Origin: CAVSUR01 sp963731285
GTDB lineage: Bacteria > Actinomycetota > Actinomycetes > Streptosporangiales > Streptosporangiaceae
Assembly (NCBI GenBank): GCA_963731285.1
Contig: CAVSUR010000002.1
Coordinates: 62,001-126,000 of the forward strand
Reading direction: 5' to 3'
Length of the DNA stretch: 64,000 nt
Made by a program: the position numbers and the translations under genes. Below the pieces are notes generated by a model. The model saw nothing but the letters and a program-made list of their open reading frames with translations. It ran no database searches and was not told the origin of the DNA. This document shows, piece after piece, positions 7,695 through 15,148 of this stretch (positions are counted from its first letter, which is position 1; each line of letters starts with the position of its first letter).

Positions 7695-8435
7695 ATGCTC
7701 CCCGTCGCGGCCTTGCTGTGCTGGGCCGGCACCGCCAGCCTGGGCAGCTGGATGCTGTCCCGGTGGGTACGGCGGGGCGGCCTGGCCCGGCTGCGCGACC
7801 GGCGCGACCGGCTGGGCGCGGCGGTCATCATCAGCCACTTCAGCCTGGCGCTGACCGGGCTGGCGGCCTGGGCTGTCTTCGTCGCGGCCGGCTGGCTGAT
7901 GGCGGCCTGGCTGGCCGTCGGGCTGCTCATGCTGGCGGTGGGACTGGGCATCTCCACGGTCACGTTGTGGACGCCGTACCCCGCCCGCGGCGCCGCGGGC
8001 ATCCCCGGCCCGGCGGAACTGGCCCGGCCCGGCGCCGCGGACGTTCCTGACGTCCGGGCCGCCTGGCCGGCCGGCCCAGCGGCGGCTGCCCCGCCCGTGG
8101 CCCCGCCCGCGACGGCCGCGCCCGCCGCAGCCGCGCCGGACGCCGCCGCGCCGGACCCGCCGCCCGGCCCGGGGCCCGGTTCCGGCCACGACCGGCTGGC
8201 CGGCCCGGTGACCGACGCCATGCTGACCCGGGCGCTGACCGACGAGGCGCTGCTGGGCAGGCTCGTCGCCGACGTGCTCGCCCGGTCGGCGGCAGCGTCA
8301 GCGGCGCCGGCCGCGACGAGTCGCCGGCCGGGCCGGAGGGCCAGGCGGCCGGCGGCCCTGATCCCGATCTTTCACGGCATCGGTGCGCTGTTCACCGTCA
8401 TGCTGGCCGTGATGGCCGCGGCCGGGAAGCTCTGA
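7695..8435 (+). CDS. Small integral membrane protein of unknown function
   Basis: The 246-residue protein shows hydrophobic segments at about residues 1-20, 50-75 and 77-98, a long Ala/Pro-rich stretch (about 110-175) that is probably disordered, and a last hydrophobic segment near the C-terminus (LIPIFHGIGALFTVMLAVMAA). No enzymatic motif is recognised. The start is preceded by AGGGAAAG at a suitable distance. It is convergent with the MarR gene, with a gap of only ten bases. Confidence 0.6.
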   Translation: MLPVAALLCWAGTASLGSWMLSRWVRRGGLARLRDRRDRLGAAVIISHFSLALTGLAAWAVFVAAGWLMAAWLAVGLLMLAVGLGISTVTLWTPYPARGAAGIPGPAELARPGAADVPDVRAAWPAGPAAAAPPVAPPATAAPAAAAPDAAAPDPPPGPGPGSGHDRLAGPVTDAMLTRALTDEALLGRLVADVLARSAAASAAPAATSRRPGRRARRPAALIPIFHGIGALFTVMLAVMAAAGKL

Positions 8436-8445
8436 CTCCTAATCG

Positions 8446-8985
8446 TCAGCTCAGGTACCGTTCGCGGGCGGTGTTGCCGACCGGGCAGCCGCCCGGCGCG
8501 CCACGGCAGGTGCCAATGTCGCAGAGCCGGCAGATCCAGCGCGCGGCGCCAGGGCCGCGCATCATCCCGATCAGCACCATGCCCGCGAGCTGCTCGAATG
8601 TCTCCCGCTCGGCCGGGGACAAGGCGGCCAGCGCGCCGGTCAGCACCGCGGCCCTGGCGTCGCCGACCCGCTGCGCGGCCAGCCGCCCCGACTCGGTCAG
8701 CGTGACCGCGGTGGACCGGCCGTCGCCGCCGGCTCCGCGCTCGACGTACCCCGATTCGGCGAGCCGGTCCACCAGCCGCACGGTCCCGGACGAGGTCAGG
8801 CCGAGCACCTGGCGCAGCAGGCCGACCGAGGGCCGGTCCAGGAAGTTGCCGAGCGCCGACAGGGCGGCCGCGGCCGACTCGGACCGGCCGGCCGCCTGCG
8901 CCACCGCGTCGGACATCTGATCGGCAATGACCTGGCACAGCGCGCCGAACAGGTTGGCGGCGCGGTCCAGGCCGGGATCGGTCAT
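8446..8985 (-). CDS. MarR-family transcriptional regulator with Cys-rich tail
   Basis: The 179-residue protein has a MarR winged helix (about residues 20-135): recognition-helix region LLRQVLGLTSSGTVRLVDRLAESGYVER and wing GDGRSTAVTLTESG. The C-terminal end contains CRLCDIGTCRGAPGGC, a C-x2-C-x4-C-x6-C pattern that could bind a metal or Fe-S cluster or sense redox; this is inference. The ATG at 8985 begins two bases after the stop of the DUF3224 gene, so the two are almost certainly co-transcribed. A 23-base palindrome upstream of DUF3224 is a likely autoregulatory site. The open frame extends further upstream, but that part overlaps the DUF3224 gene and is not MarR-like. Confidence 0.85.
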   Translation of the reverse strand: MTDPGLDRAANLFGALCQVIADQMSDAVAQAAGRSESAAAALSALGNFLDRPSVGLLRQVLGLTSSGTVRLVDRLAESGYVERGAGGDGRSTAVTLTESGRLAAQRVGDARAAVLTGALAALSPAERETFEQLAGMVLIGMMRGPGAARWICRLCDIGTCRGAPGGCPVGNTARERYLS

Positions 8986-8987
8986 GC

Positions 8988-9383
8988 TCAGCCGATCTCG
9001 TAGTCCAGGATGAACGTGCCGGGCGGCTCGCTGGTCGCCGCCGCCGAGCCGGTGCCGCGCAGTCCGGTCAGCTCGCCGGTGCCCGAGCCCGCCACCACCT
9101 GCCAGTCGGTCCTGGCCTCGCCGCCGGAGTAGCTGCCGCGGGACAGCAGCACGAAGCTGCCGGAGCGGCCGCCGAGCTCGCCGGCCATCCGGTCCAGGCC
9201 GGTGTAGACGGCGGTGCCGTCGTCGGCGTAGCACATCAGCGCGTCGGAGGTTCCCTCCGCGGTCAGGTCGCCCTCGTAGCCGAACACCATCCGGGCCCTG
9301 GTCAGCTTGGCCCGCCCGTCCAGCTCCTGGTAGGTACTCTCATCCCAGGACCGGACGGTGAATATCCCTTTCGCGTGTATCAC
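8988..9383 (-). CDS. DUF3224-type small beta-barrel protein
   Basis: The 131-residue protein begins VIHAKGIFTVRSWDE and has GRAKLTRARMVFGYEGDLTAEGTSD and a late GSFVLLSRGSY segment, the pattern of DUF3224 proteins, whose function is not established. GTG at 9383 is chosen because GGGAGGA lies six bases upstream; the open frame extends to 9494, but that part would cover the palindromic operator. It is the first gene of a two-gene unit with a MarR regulator, so it is probably induced by whatever the regulator senses. Confidence 0.8.
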   Translation of the reverse strand: MIHAKGIFTVRSWDESTYQELDGRAKLTRARMVFGYEGDLTAEGTSDALMCYADDGTAVYTGLDRMAGELGGRSGSFVLLSRGSYSGGEARTDWQVVAGSGTGELTGLRGTGSAAATSEPPGTFILDYEIG

Positions 9384-9432
9384 CGCGCATCCTCCCTTTT
9401 GAGCAATTTCTGCGGCTTTCGCATTCGGCAAT

Positions 9433-9455
9433 TTAATGTGTGAGTCACACACTAA
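9433..9455. promoter_or_regulatory. MarR-type palindromic operator
   Basis: A 23-base inverted repeat is centred on G9444. The half TTAATGTGTGA (9433-9443) pairs with TCACACACTAA (9445-9455), with one mismatched pair. It lies about 50 bases upstream of the GTG start of the DUF3224-MarR unit in a locally AT-richer stretch. Size, symmetry and place fit a MarR dimer site, and the adjacent marR-like gene makes autoregulation likely. Confidence 0.7.
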
Positions 9456-9512
9456 TACGGGCAGGCTGCGCTTTCCAGCAGCTCTTCCTCCCATTGGCTC
9501 GCGAGACGGCAG

Positions 9513-10647
9513 CTAGCGTGCGGGGCGGGCCGACATCGTGACGAAGTCCCGCGCCCAGGAGGGCTCGAAGAACGTGCCGGGGCCCTGGGTCGTCGAGGCG
9601 AGCAGCTTGCGGCCGTTGGCCGGGGCGGCCAGGCCGCCGCGGGCCGGGTCGTAGCTGACGAAGACGGGCCAGTACGGGTTGATGTCGAGCTGCATCGCGC
9701 GCACGACGCCGGCGCGCGCGAGCAGCCGGGCCAGCTGCGACGGGTCCAGGGCCGGTCCCGCCGCGTAGACCAGGGCGCCGTCGGCGGTGACGCCGAGCCC
9801 GGACCGCCACTGATGCTTGAGGCCAGGAACCGAGGACGCGCACGAGGTCACGCCGCACGTCGACCCCCAGGCCCGCCAGTGGGTCATCGCGGCGCGGGTG
9901 GGCCGCCCGGCGGCCACCAGCGGCACCAGATTCTGCCGCACACCGATCACATCCGGGGTCATGGTCACGTCGCTCCCCCACGCGCCGACGGTGATGCCGC
10001 CGCCGGCGTAGATGACCAGGGATGCCGCGCCCGCCCGCAGCGGAATGATCACCCGGCCCTGCGTGTAGTAGCCGCCGTGCGCGTCGCGCATCTTGAAGCC
10101 GCCGTTGAACGCCGCCACCAGTGAGGTGGCCTGAGCTGCCCGGATCGGGGCGGTGAACCGGTACGGTCCGCCACCGGGACTGACCGAGCCCGAGTACAGC
10201 CGGGCCGAGAGCAGCCGGGTGTCCAGCCACGCGAGGCCGGCCGACCCGGCGGCCTCCGGGCGGGATGAGCCTGGTGGTGTAGACCGCGGGGACGCCGCGC
10301 ACGCGGCGGCCCGCAGGCCGCCAGATCCCCGTCCCGGCGCGGCCGCTGAACGGCGTCAGCGCGGCCGGGGCCGGCAGCGGCGCCGAGGGACTGGCCAGCC
10401 CGCCGGAGCCCGCGGAGACCGGCAGGCCGGGCGTGGCCGTGACCGAGGGCGTGACGGTGACCGAGGGCGTCGCGGCGGCCGAGTGTGCCGCGCGGATGGC
10501 GGTATGCGCTGGTGCCGGCCGGGAAGCGGCCGGCCGGTTCCCGGCGGCGCACGATGCCACTGCCGCGGCCGCGCTCACCGCCAGCAGCACGCGCGCCCCC
10601 GGGCTGGTCCAGGGGCAGGCGCGGGCGGGCCGGGAGCGAGCGGACAT
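9513..10647 (-). pseudogene. Exported phosphodiester glycosidase (NAGPA-like), frameshifted
   Basis: The N-terminal part starts at ATG 10647 with a basic region and hydrophobic core (VLLAVSAAAAVASC), a lipoprotein- or Sec-like signal, followed by a Pro/Ser/Thr-rich linker. The C-terminal part lies in another frame and contains VAAFNGGFKM, GGYYTQGRVI and MQLDINPYWPVFVSYD, which match the NAGPA (phosphodiester glycosidase) domain. The frames join if one base is removed near 10256-10264 (CCCGGAGG read as CCCGAGG), giving about 378 residues. Either the gene is newly inactivated or the consensus has an inserted base. Family members remove phosphodiester-linked N-acetylglucosamine or act on cell-wall glycans outside the membrane. 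It is divergent from the YjbR-like gene. Confidence 0.75.
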
Positions 10648-10708
10648 CGCCTTGACCCTACGTGTACTCGCCGAATGGCTGGCCGCAGCGCCGCAGTACG
10701 GTACTACG

Positions 10709-11101
10709 GTGGCAACCGTCGATGACGCATCCCGGCTGGCCCTGGAACTGCCCGAGGTCACCGAGGGCGAGCGCCACGGCAACCGGACCTGGTCCGTGGC
10801 GGGCAAGGCGTTCGCGTGGGAACGGCCATTCAGCAAGGCCGATATCCGGCGGTTCGGGGACCAGGCGCCGCCGGACGGCCCGATCCTGGCGGTCCGGGTG
10901 GGGGATCTCGGTGAGAAGGAGGCCGTGCTCGCGGCCAACCGGGATAGCTTTTTCACGATCCCGCACTTCGACGGCTATTCTGCCGTTCTCATCCAGCTGC
11001 GCATTGCCTCTGGCGCGGCACTGCGCGAGGCGATCACCGACGGCTGGCTGGCCTGCGCGCCGCCGGGTCTCGCGGCTCGGTATCCCAGGGGCCCGGAATG
11101 A
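10709..11101 (+). CDS. MmcQ/YjbR-family protein
   Basis: The 131-residue protein matches the YjbR/CyaY-like double-wing fold: ALELPEVTEGERHGNRTWSV near the N-terminus, VGDLGEKEAVLAAN in the middle and FFTIPHFDGYSAVLIQL near the end. The GTG at 10709 gives the family-typical start; no good ribosome binding site is visible, and a TACGGT-like -10 element just upstream would suit a leaderless transcript. A second, divergent family member is at 20066-20500. Members are annotated as DNA-binding, but a biological role is not established. It precedes the TfoX-like gene by 13 bases. Confidence 0.8.
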   Translation: MATVDDASRLALELPEVTEGERHGNRTWSVAGKAFAWERPFSKADIRRFGDQAPPDGPILAVRVGDLGEKEAVLAANRDSFFTIPHFDGYSAVLIQLRIASGAALREAITDGWLACAPPGLAARYPRGPE

Positions 11102-11114
11102 GGTGGGGTCATCG

Positions 11115-11573
11115 GTGAACTACGATTCCCAGGCTGCCGAGCGGGTGCGGCAACTGCTGTCAGAACGGGCCGACGTCACGGAAAAGAGAATGGTGGGCGG
11201 CCTGTCCTTCCTGGTGAACGGCGCTATGTGCTGCGGGGTAACCGGCACGGGGCTGATGATCCGCATCGGAGCCGACGGCCGCGCGCAGGCGCTCGCCGAG
11301 CCGTACGCGCGGCCGGTGGACTTCGCCGGACGGGCGCTGTCGGGCTTCATCTGCGTCGACCCCGCGGGGTTCGCCACTGACCAGGCACTGGCAGCGTGGG
11401 TTCAGCGGGGACTCGACTTCGTATCCCGGCTCCCGGCGCAGCGGGCCGGCCGCGCCAGCTCGCCGGCCTGCCCCGCCCCGGGTACCGCAGGCCGAACCCG
11501 GCCTGAGGTACCCGGGGCGCCGGCTGACCAGCCGGCTCATGCGGCGAGCAGCCGCTCGAAGAAGGAGCGGTAG
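11115..11573 (+). CDS. TfoX N-terminal-domain protein
   Basis: Residues 1-105 match the TfoX N-terminal domain: ERVRQLLSERADVTEKRMVGG, FLVNGAMCCGV, LMIRIGAD and FAGRALSGFICVDPAGF. In gamma-proteobacteria TfoX is a competence regulator, while small actinobacterial members of this kind have no known role. GTG at 11115 is preceded by an AGGTGGGG site. The last 45 residues are low-complexity, overlap the opposite-strand gene by 37 bases and are crossed by a strong hairpin, so the native stop codon may have been lost or shifted. Confidence 0.75.
   Translation: MNYDSQAAERVRQLLSERADVTEKRMVGGLSFLVNGAMCCGVTGTGLMIRIGADGRAQALAEPYARPVDFAGRALSGFICVDPAGFATDQALAAWVQRGLDFVSRLPAQRAGRASSPACPAPGTAGRTRPEVPGAPADQPAHAASSRSKKER
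11475..11518. terminator. Strong hairpin at convergent gene ends
   Basis: A 20-base arm (11475-11494) pairs with 11499-11518 around the loop AACC with one mismatch (G11487/A11506). Both arms are GC-rich and contain GGTACC. There is no U-tract, as is usual for actinobacterial terminators. It sits between the domain end of the TfoX-like protein and the opposite gene end, so it could stop transcription from both sides. Confidence 0.65.
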
Positions 11574-12283
11574 CGGCGCAGGCTGAGCCGGAGATCCTCG
11601 GTGGAGACCGACTCGCCGCCCGCCCAGCGCTGCTCGAGCCCGGCGCGCTCCTGAGCGAACATCGAGGCCAGGCGCTGCATCAGCTCGGCCACCAGGGCGT
11701 CGGCTTCCTCGACCGCCTTTCTCGGCTCATCCACGAAGTCCGCCTGGATGTCCTTCCAGCGGGTGACGATGCTCTGCATCTCGCCGCCCGCCAGCAAGGT
11801 GGCGCGGTTGTCCTCATCCGCTCGGACGCCGCCTTCCGGCGCGGAGGCGCTGGCTGCGTCACCGGCCGGCGCTGCGGCGGACGCGGCGTCGCTGGCCGGC
11901 GCCGCGGCACTCGCTGTTTCGCCGCCTGCCTGCTCGCCGCTCGCCGGACCGAGATCACCGGGGCCGTCCGTCATGTGCTCGCCGAGGCTGTCACCCTGAC
12001 CCGGGAATACCGCATCGTCGAACCCCGGGGCACCCGGCTCGCGCTCCAGCGGCCGGGCTGGCTGCACGTCCGGCCGCGCCTGCTGAGCCGGCATTTGCTG
12101 TGCTGACGGCACGGTCTGCCCCTGCTGTGCGGCCTGCACATCTGGCTGGGCCTGCATATCCGGCTGGGCCTGCAGGTCCGGCTGCGCTGCTGCTCCGAAC
12201 TGATCATGACCGTGCGCGGTTCCGGCCGTGGCGATCTGCTCGGTAGTCAGTCCCTCATCTCGCGCGTTGTCTGCCGTGCTCAT
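11537..12283 (-). CDS. Conserved actinobacterial protein of unknown function (paralogue of upstream gene)
   Basis: The 248-residue protein has a low-complexity N-terminal two-thirds, with Gln/Pro repeats near residues 30-50 (QAQPDLQAQPDMQAQPDV) and Ala/Ser-rich stretches. A compact C-terminal domain (about 170-248) reads RWKDIQADFVDEPRKAVEEA ... LRLSLRRYRSFFERLL. The same domain occurs in the gene immediately upstream (EWRDVQERFVDQPAEAVAAA ... LREALLRYRSLFDELL), so the two are paralogues. The ATG overlaps the upstream stop by four bases, indicating coupled translation. No signal peptide or membrane segment is seen. Function unknown. Confidence 0.75.
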   Translation of the reverse strand: MSTADNARDEGLTTEQIATAGTAHGHDQFGAAAQPDLQAQPDMQAQPDVQAAQQGQTVPSAQQMPAQQARPDVQPARPLEREPGAPGFDDAVFPGQGDSLGEHMTDGPGDLGPASGEQAGGETASAAAPASDAASAAAPAGDAASASAPEGGVRADEDNRATLLAGGEMQSIVTRWKDIQADFVDEPRKAVEEADALVAELMQRLASMFAQERAGLEQRWAGGESVSTEDLRLSLRRYRSFFERLLAA

Positions 12284-12960
12284 CGTCCACCTCGCTGCAT
12301 GGGCTGATCGTTGGAGCGTGGGTCGCCGGCATTGAGCTCGGCGGAGTCGGGGGCAGCAGTCGTGGCGCCTGGCGTTGCATCGGGCAGTGTGCGGCCGTCC
12401 TGGCTTGCTGCGCTCACCTTCGGGCCGGTGCCGTCCGGGCGGAGTAGCTCATCGAAGAGCGACCGGTACCGCAGCAGCGCCTCGCGCAAGTCCTCGGTGT
12501 CGGTCTGCTGCGCCTGGGACCGCTGCCGCACGCCGTGGGCGAACCGGTAGCTCTCCACGACGCCCGGATGATCGACCGATACCAGAGCGGCCTGTGCCTC
12601 GAAGTCGCTCATCGGGTAGCCCCGCGCCTCCATGACGCCGACGATGAGGGTGTCGGCGGCTGCTACCGCCTCGGCGGGCTGATCGACAAAGCGCTCCTGT
12701 ACGTCACGCCATTCGCCCGCGAAACGGAGGCGAGTTGCTTCCGGCAGCGGCTTGATGTCGATCTGGGCCCGCTGCTTCTCCCGGGCCCGGAGCTCCGCCT
12801 CGGCGCTGGACCGGTCATCGCGGGCCGCAACGGTGCGGTCGTACTCCGGGCCGAACCGCCGGCGGAGCATAGCCGTCCTGCGCTTGGTAACGGCCAGCGC
12901 GACCAGGACGATGACGATCACGACAACAACGGCGAGTAAGACCCATCCCCACGTAGCCAT
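12280..12960 (-). CDS. Membrane-anchored conserved protein of unknown function
   Basis: The 226-residue protein starts with a single transmembrane segment (about residues 4-26, WGWVLLAVVVVIVIVLVALA), then a basic stretch and a helical Glu/Arg-rich region. A domain (about 85-190) is shared with the downstream protein. Its C-terminal tail is Ala/Pro/Asp-rich and probably disordered. The ATG at 12960 has GGGAGGA four bases upstream. The topology suggests a cytoplasmic domain held at the membrane, with the downstream paralogue as a soluble partner; that is inference. It is divergent from the methyltransferase gene across 72 bases. Confidence 0.78.
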   Translation of the reverse strand: MATWGWVLLAVVVVIVIVLVALAVTKRRTAMLRRRFGPEYDRTVAARDDRSSAEAELRAREKQRAQIDIKPLPEATRLRFAGEWRDVQERFVDQPAEAVAAADTLIVGVMEARGYPMSDFEAQAALVSVDHPGVVESYRFAHGVRQRSQAQQTDTEDLREALLRYRSLFDELLRPDGTGPKVSAASQDGRTLPDATPGATTAAPDSAELNAGDPRSNDQPMQRGGR

Positions 12961-13032
12961 CAGATCCTCCCTGCGACTTGGTGCGCTATCACTACCCCCG
13001 CGCACGATCTGAAACCCGGGGCCGCGGGTACC

Positions 13033-13725
13033 GTGAAGCAGGTGAGCCTGGCTGGGGCGTGGGAGCGGAACGCGGCTGACTGGATCGCCTGGGCCCGCTC
13101 TTCCCGGCATGACGGGTTCCGGGACGGCACCTGGCCGGCTTTGCGCCAGCTGCTGCCCGCGCCAGATGGCGGAGTAGTGCTTGACCTGGGCTGCGGCGAG
13201 GGCCGGGGCGGGCGGGAGCTGCTCAGCCTCGGATACCGGGTCGTCGGCGCCGACCGCTCGCCGACGCTGGCCCGGGCCGCCGCGGGGGCGTCAGCGATCA
13301 TGCCGGTGCTGCTGGCCGATGCGGCCGCGCTCCCGTTCGCTGATGACAGCCTGAGCCTGGTGCTGGCCTGCATGTCGCTGCTCGATATCGACGATTTCCC
13401 GGCCGCGACCGCCGAGATCGGGCGGGTTCTGCGGCCCGGCGGCCAGCTGTGCCTGGCGGTGATCCACCCGTTCATCTCGGCCCAGGATCCGGACACCCTG
13501 CACACCGATTCATTCCAGGTCTCCCGGCCCTACCGGCAGGCACGCAGGTACGAGGATCACATCGAGCGCGATGGCCTGGGCATGACCTTCGTCAGCACGC
13601 ACCGGCCGCTTAGCGCCTACACCTCGGCGCTGTTCGCCAGCGGCATGGTCCTCACCGGGCTGACCGAAGGCGGGGACGGCGTAGTGCCCTGGCTGCTGGC
13701 CGCGAGGGCCGAGAAGCTCGCCTGA
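13033..13725 (+). CDS. Class I SAM-dependent methyltransferase
   Basis: The 230-residue protein has the SAM-binding motif VVLDLGCGEGRGGRELLSLG (about residues 48-67), the acidic strand end VVGADRSP, the LLADAAALPFADDSLSLVLA segment and RVLRPGGQLCLAVIHPF. It fits the Methyltransf_11 (UbiE-like) class; the substrate is unknown. The start may be GTG 13033 or GTG 13042, and neither has a strong ribosome binding site. Confidence 0.88.
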   Translation: MKQVSLAGAWERNAADWIAWARSSRHDGFRDGTWPALRQLLPAPDGGVVLDLGCGEGRGGRELLSLGYRVVGADRSPTLARAAAGASAIMPVLLADAAALPFADDSLSLVLACMSLLDIDDFPAATAEIGRVLRPGGQLCLAVIHPFISAQDPDTLHTDSFQVSRPYRQARRYEDHIERDGLGMTFVSTHRPLSAYTSALFASGMVLTGLTEGGDGVVPWLLAARAEKLA

Positions 13726-13917
13726 CGCAGCACGACTTCGACGACGGCCTGCCGCGGGCCGGTGACCTGGGACCTGGTCGGATCAAGGGCCAGCGCCCTG
13801 AAGCGATCCTGGACGCGACCGGCCGAGTGATCATTCGAGGCCGCGCTGGGCCGTCGCCCGGGGCGTCGCTGCGGCGCGACCCGGCCCGGCAGCCGCCCGG
13901 CGTCGCCGAGCGCTGCC

Positions 13918-14008
13918 GCCAGTGCTCTCCGGCCACAACGCCTACTGGATGTGGGGACCCGGGCAGGCCTCCGACCACGCGGTGCTCGTGGTCGACGCGC
14001 TCGCGCCA
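13918..14008 (+). pseudogene. Remnant of a GT39-like glycosyltransferase C-terminus
   Basis: In the frame starting at 13922 the short stretch LSGHNAYWMWGPGQASDHAV resembles the conserved C-terminal periplasmic segment of polytopic GT39 (dolichyl-phosphate mannosyltransferase-like) proteins common in high-GC actinobacteria. Neither the many transmembrane helices that should precede it nor the end of the domain is present. The rest of 13726-13917 shows nothing recognisable. The same open frame runs into the acyl-CoA synthetase remnant, so two unrelated broken genes are fused here. Confidence 0.55.
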
Positions 14009-14119
14009 CAGCCGGGGAACCGTGCGGGCATAGCCTGCGCCGCCCCGGCCGCGGGCCCGTCCCATGCCTCAGGAACCACGCATGCTGCGGCGAGGTTCGT
14101 TAACCTGCGGGCATGGAAG

Positions 14120-15129
14120 TCCGGCCATCCCAAGGGCGCGATGCAGTCACATCGCGCCGTCTACCTCAACACCGCGGCGCTGTTCTCGGTTCAGGCGCGG
14201 ACTGATCGCGATGTGCTGCTGAATGCGCTGCCGCTGCCGCACGTGTACGGCAACGTCGTGATGAACGGCGCCTTCCTGACCGGCGCGGCCCTGGTGATGA
14301 TGGAGCGCTTCGACCCCGCCGCGGCGCTGGCGCAGATCCAGCGCCACCGGGCGACGGTCTCGACGGCGTGCCGACCATGTACGCGATGATGCTCGCCGAC
14401 CCGTCCCTGCCCGGCACGGACCTCTCGTCGCTGCGGATGTGCGCGGTCGGCGGCCAGACCATGCCGGCGGCGAAGATGCAGGAATGGGAGCGCCGCTGCG
14501 GGGCGCCGCTGCTGGAACTGTGGGGGATGACTGAACTGGGCGGCGCGGGCACCAGCAACTGCGCGTACGCTCCCAGCGTGCACGGCTCGATCGGCTTCGC
14601 GATCCCGGGGGCCGAGGCCCGGGTGGCCGCGCTCGACGATGCCAGCGTCACGGTGCCCGATGGCGAGGCGGGCGAGCTGATGATCCGCGGGCCGGTGGTC
14701 ATGCTCGGCTATTACGGCAATGAGCAGGCCACGCGGGAAGCCATCGAGCCCGACGGCTGGCTGCACACCGGCGACGTCGCCACCCGTGACGATGAGGGCC
14801 GGTACTACATCGTCGACCGCAAGAAAGACCTGATCATCACGGGCGGGTTCAACGTCTACCCGGCCGAGATCGAGCGTGTCGTCGCCGCGCACCCCGCCGT
14901 GGCCATGGTCGCCGTCGGCTCCGTGCCCGACCAGACCCATGGCGAGCTGGCCCGCGCCTACGTGGTGCTGCGCCCCGGTGCCACGGCTACCGAGGACCAG
15001 CTCATAGCGCACTGCCGGCCCCATCTGGCCGCTTACAAGCTGCCCCGGTCGGTCCGGTTCGTGCCCGACCTGCCCAAAACGTCAACCGGCAAGATCATGC
15101 GGCGGGAGCTGGGAACGCTCGACGGCTGA
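14120..15129 (+). pseudogene. Acyl-CoA synthetase (AMP-binding), N-terminally truncated and frameshifted
   Basis: The remnant begins inside the ATP-binding loop (SGHPKGAMQSHRAVYLNTAA), so about the first third of a roughly 500-residue enzyme is missing. It then shows LPLPHVYGN and, after a one-base deletion near 14362, DGVPTMYAMML, LELWGMTELGG, GWLHTGDVATRDDEGRYYIV, DRKKDLIITGGFNVYPAEIE and the catalytic lysine region LPKTSTGKIMRREL. The C-terminal half is otherwise well preserved and ends normally at 15129. The truncation means it is unlikely to work even if the frameshift is a sequencing error. Confidence 0.85.
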
Positions 15130-15148
15130 CCGGCCCCCGCCGCCGCGG

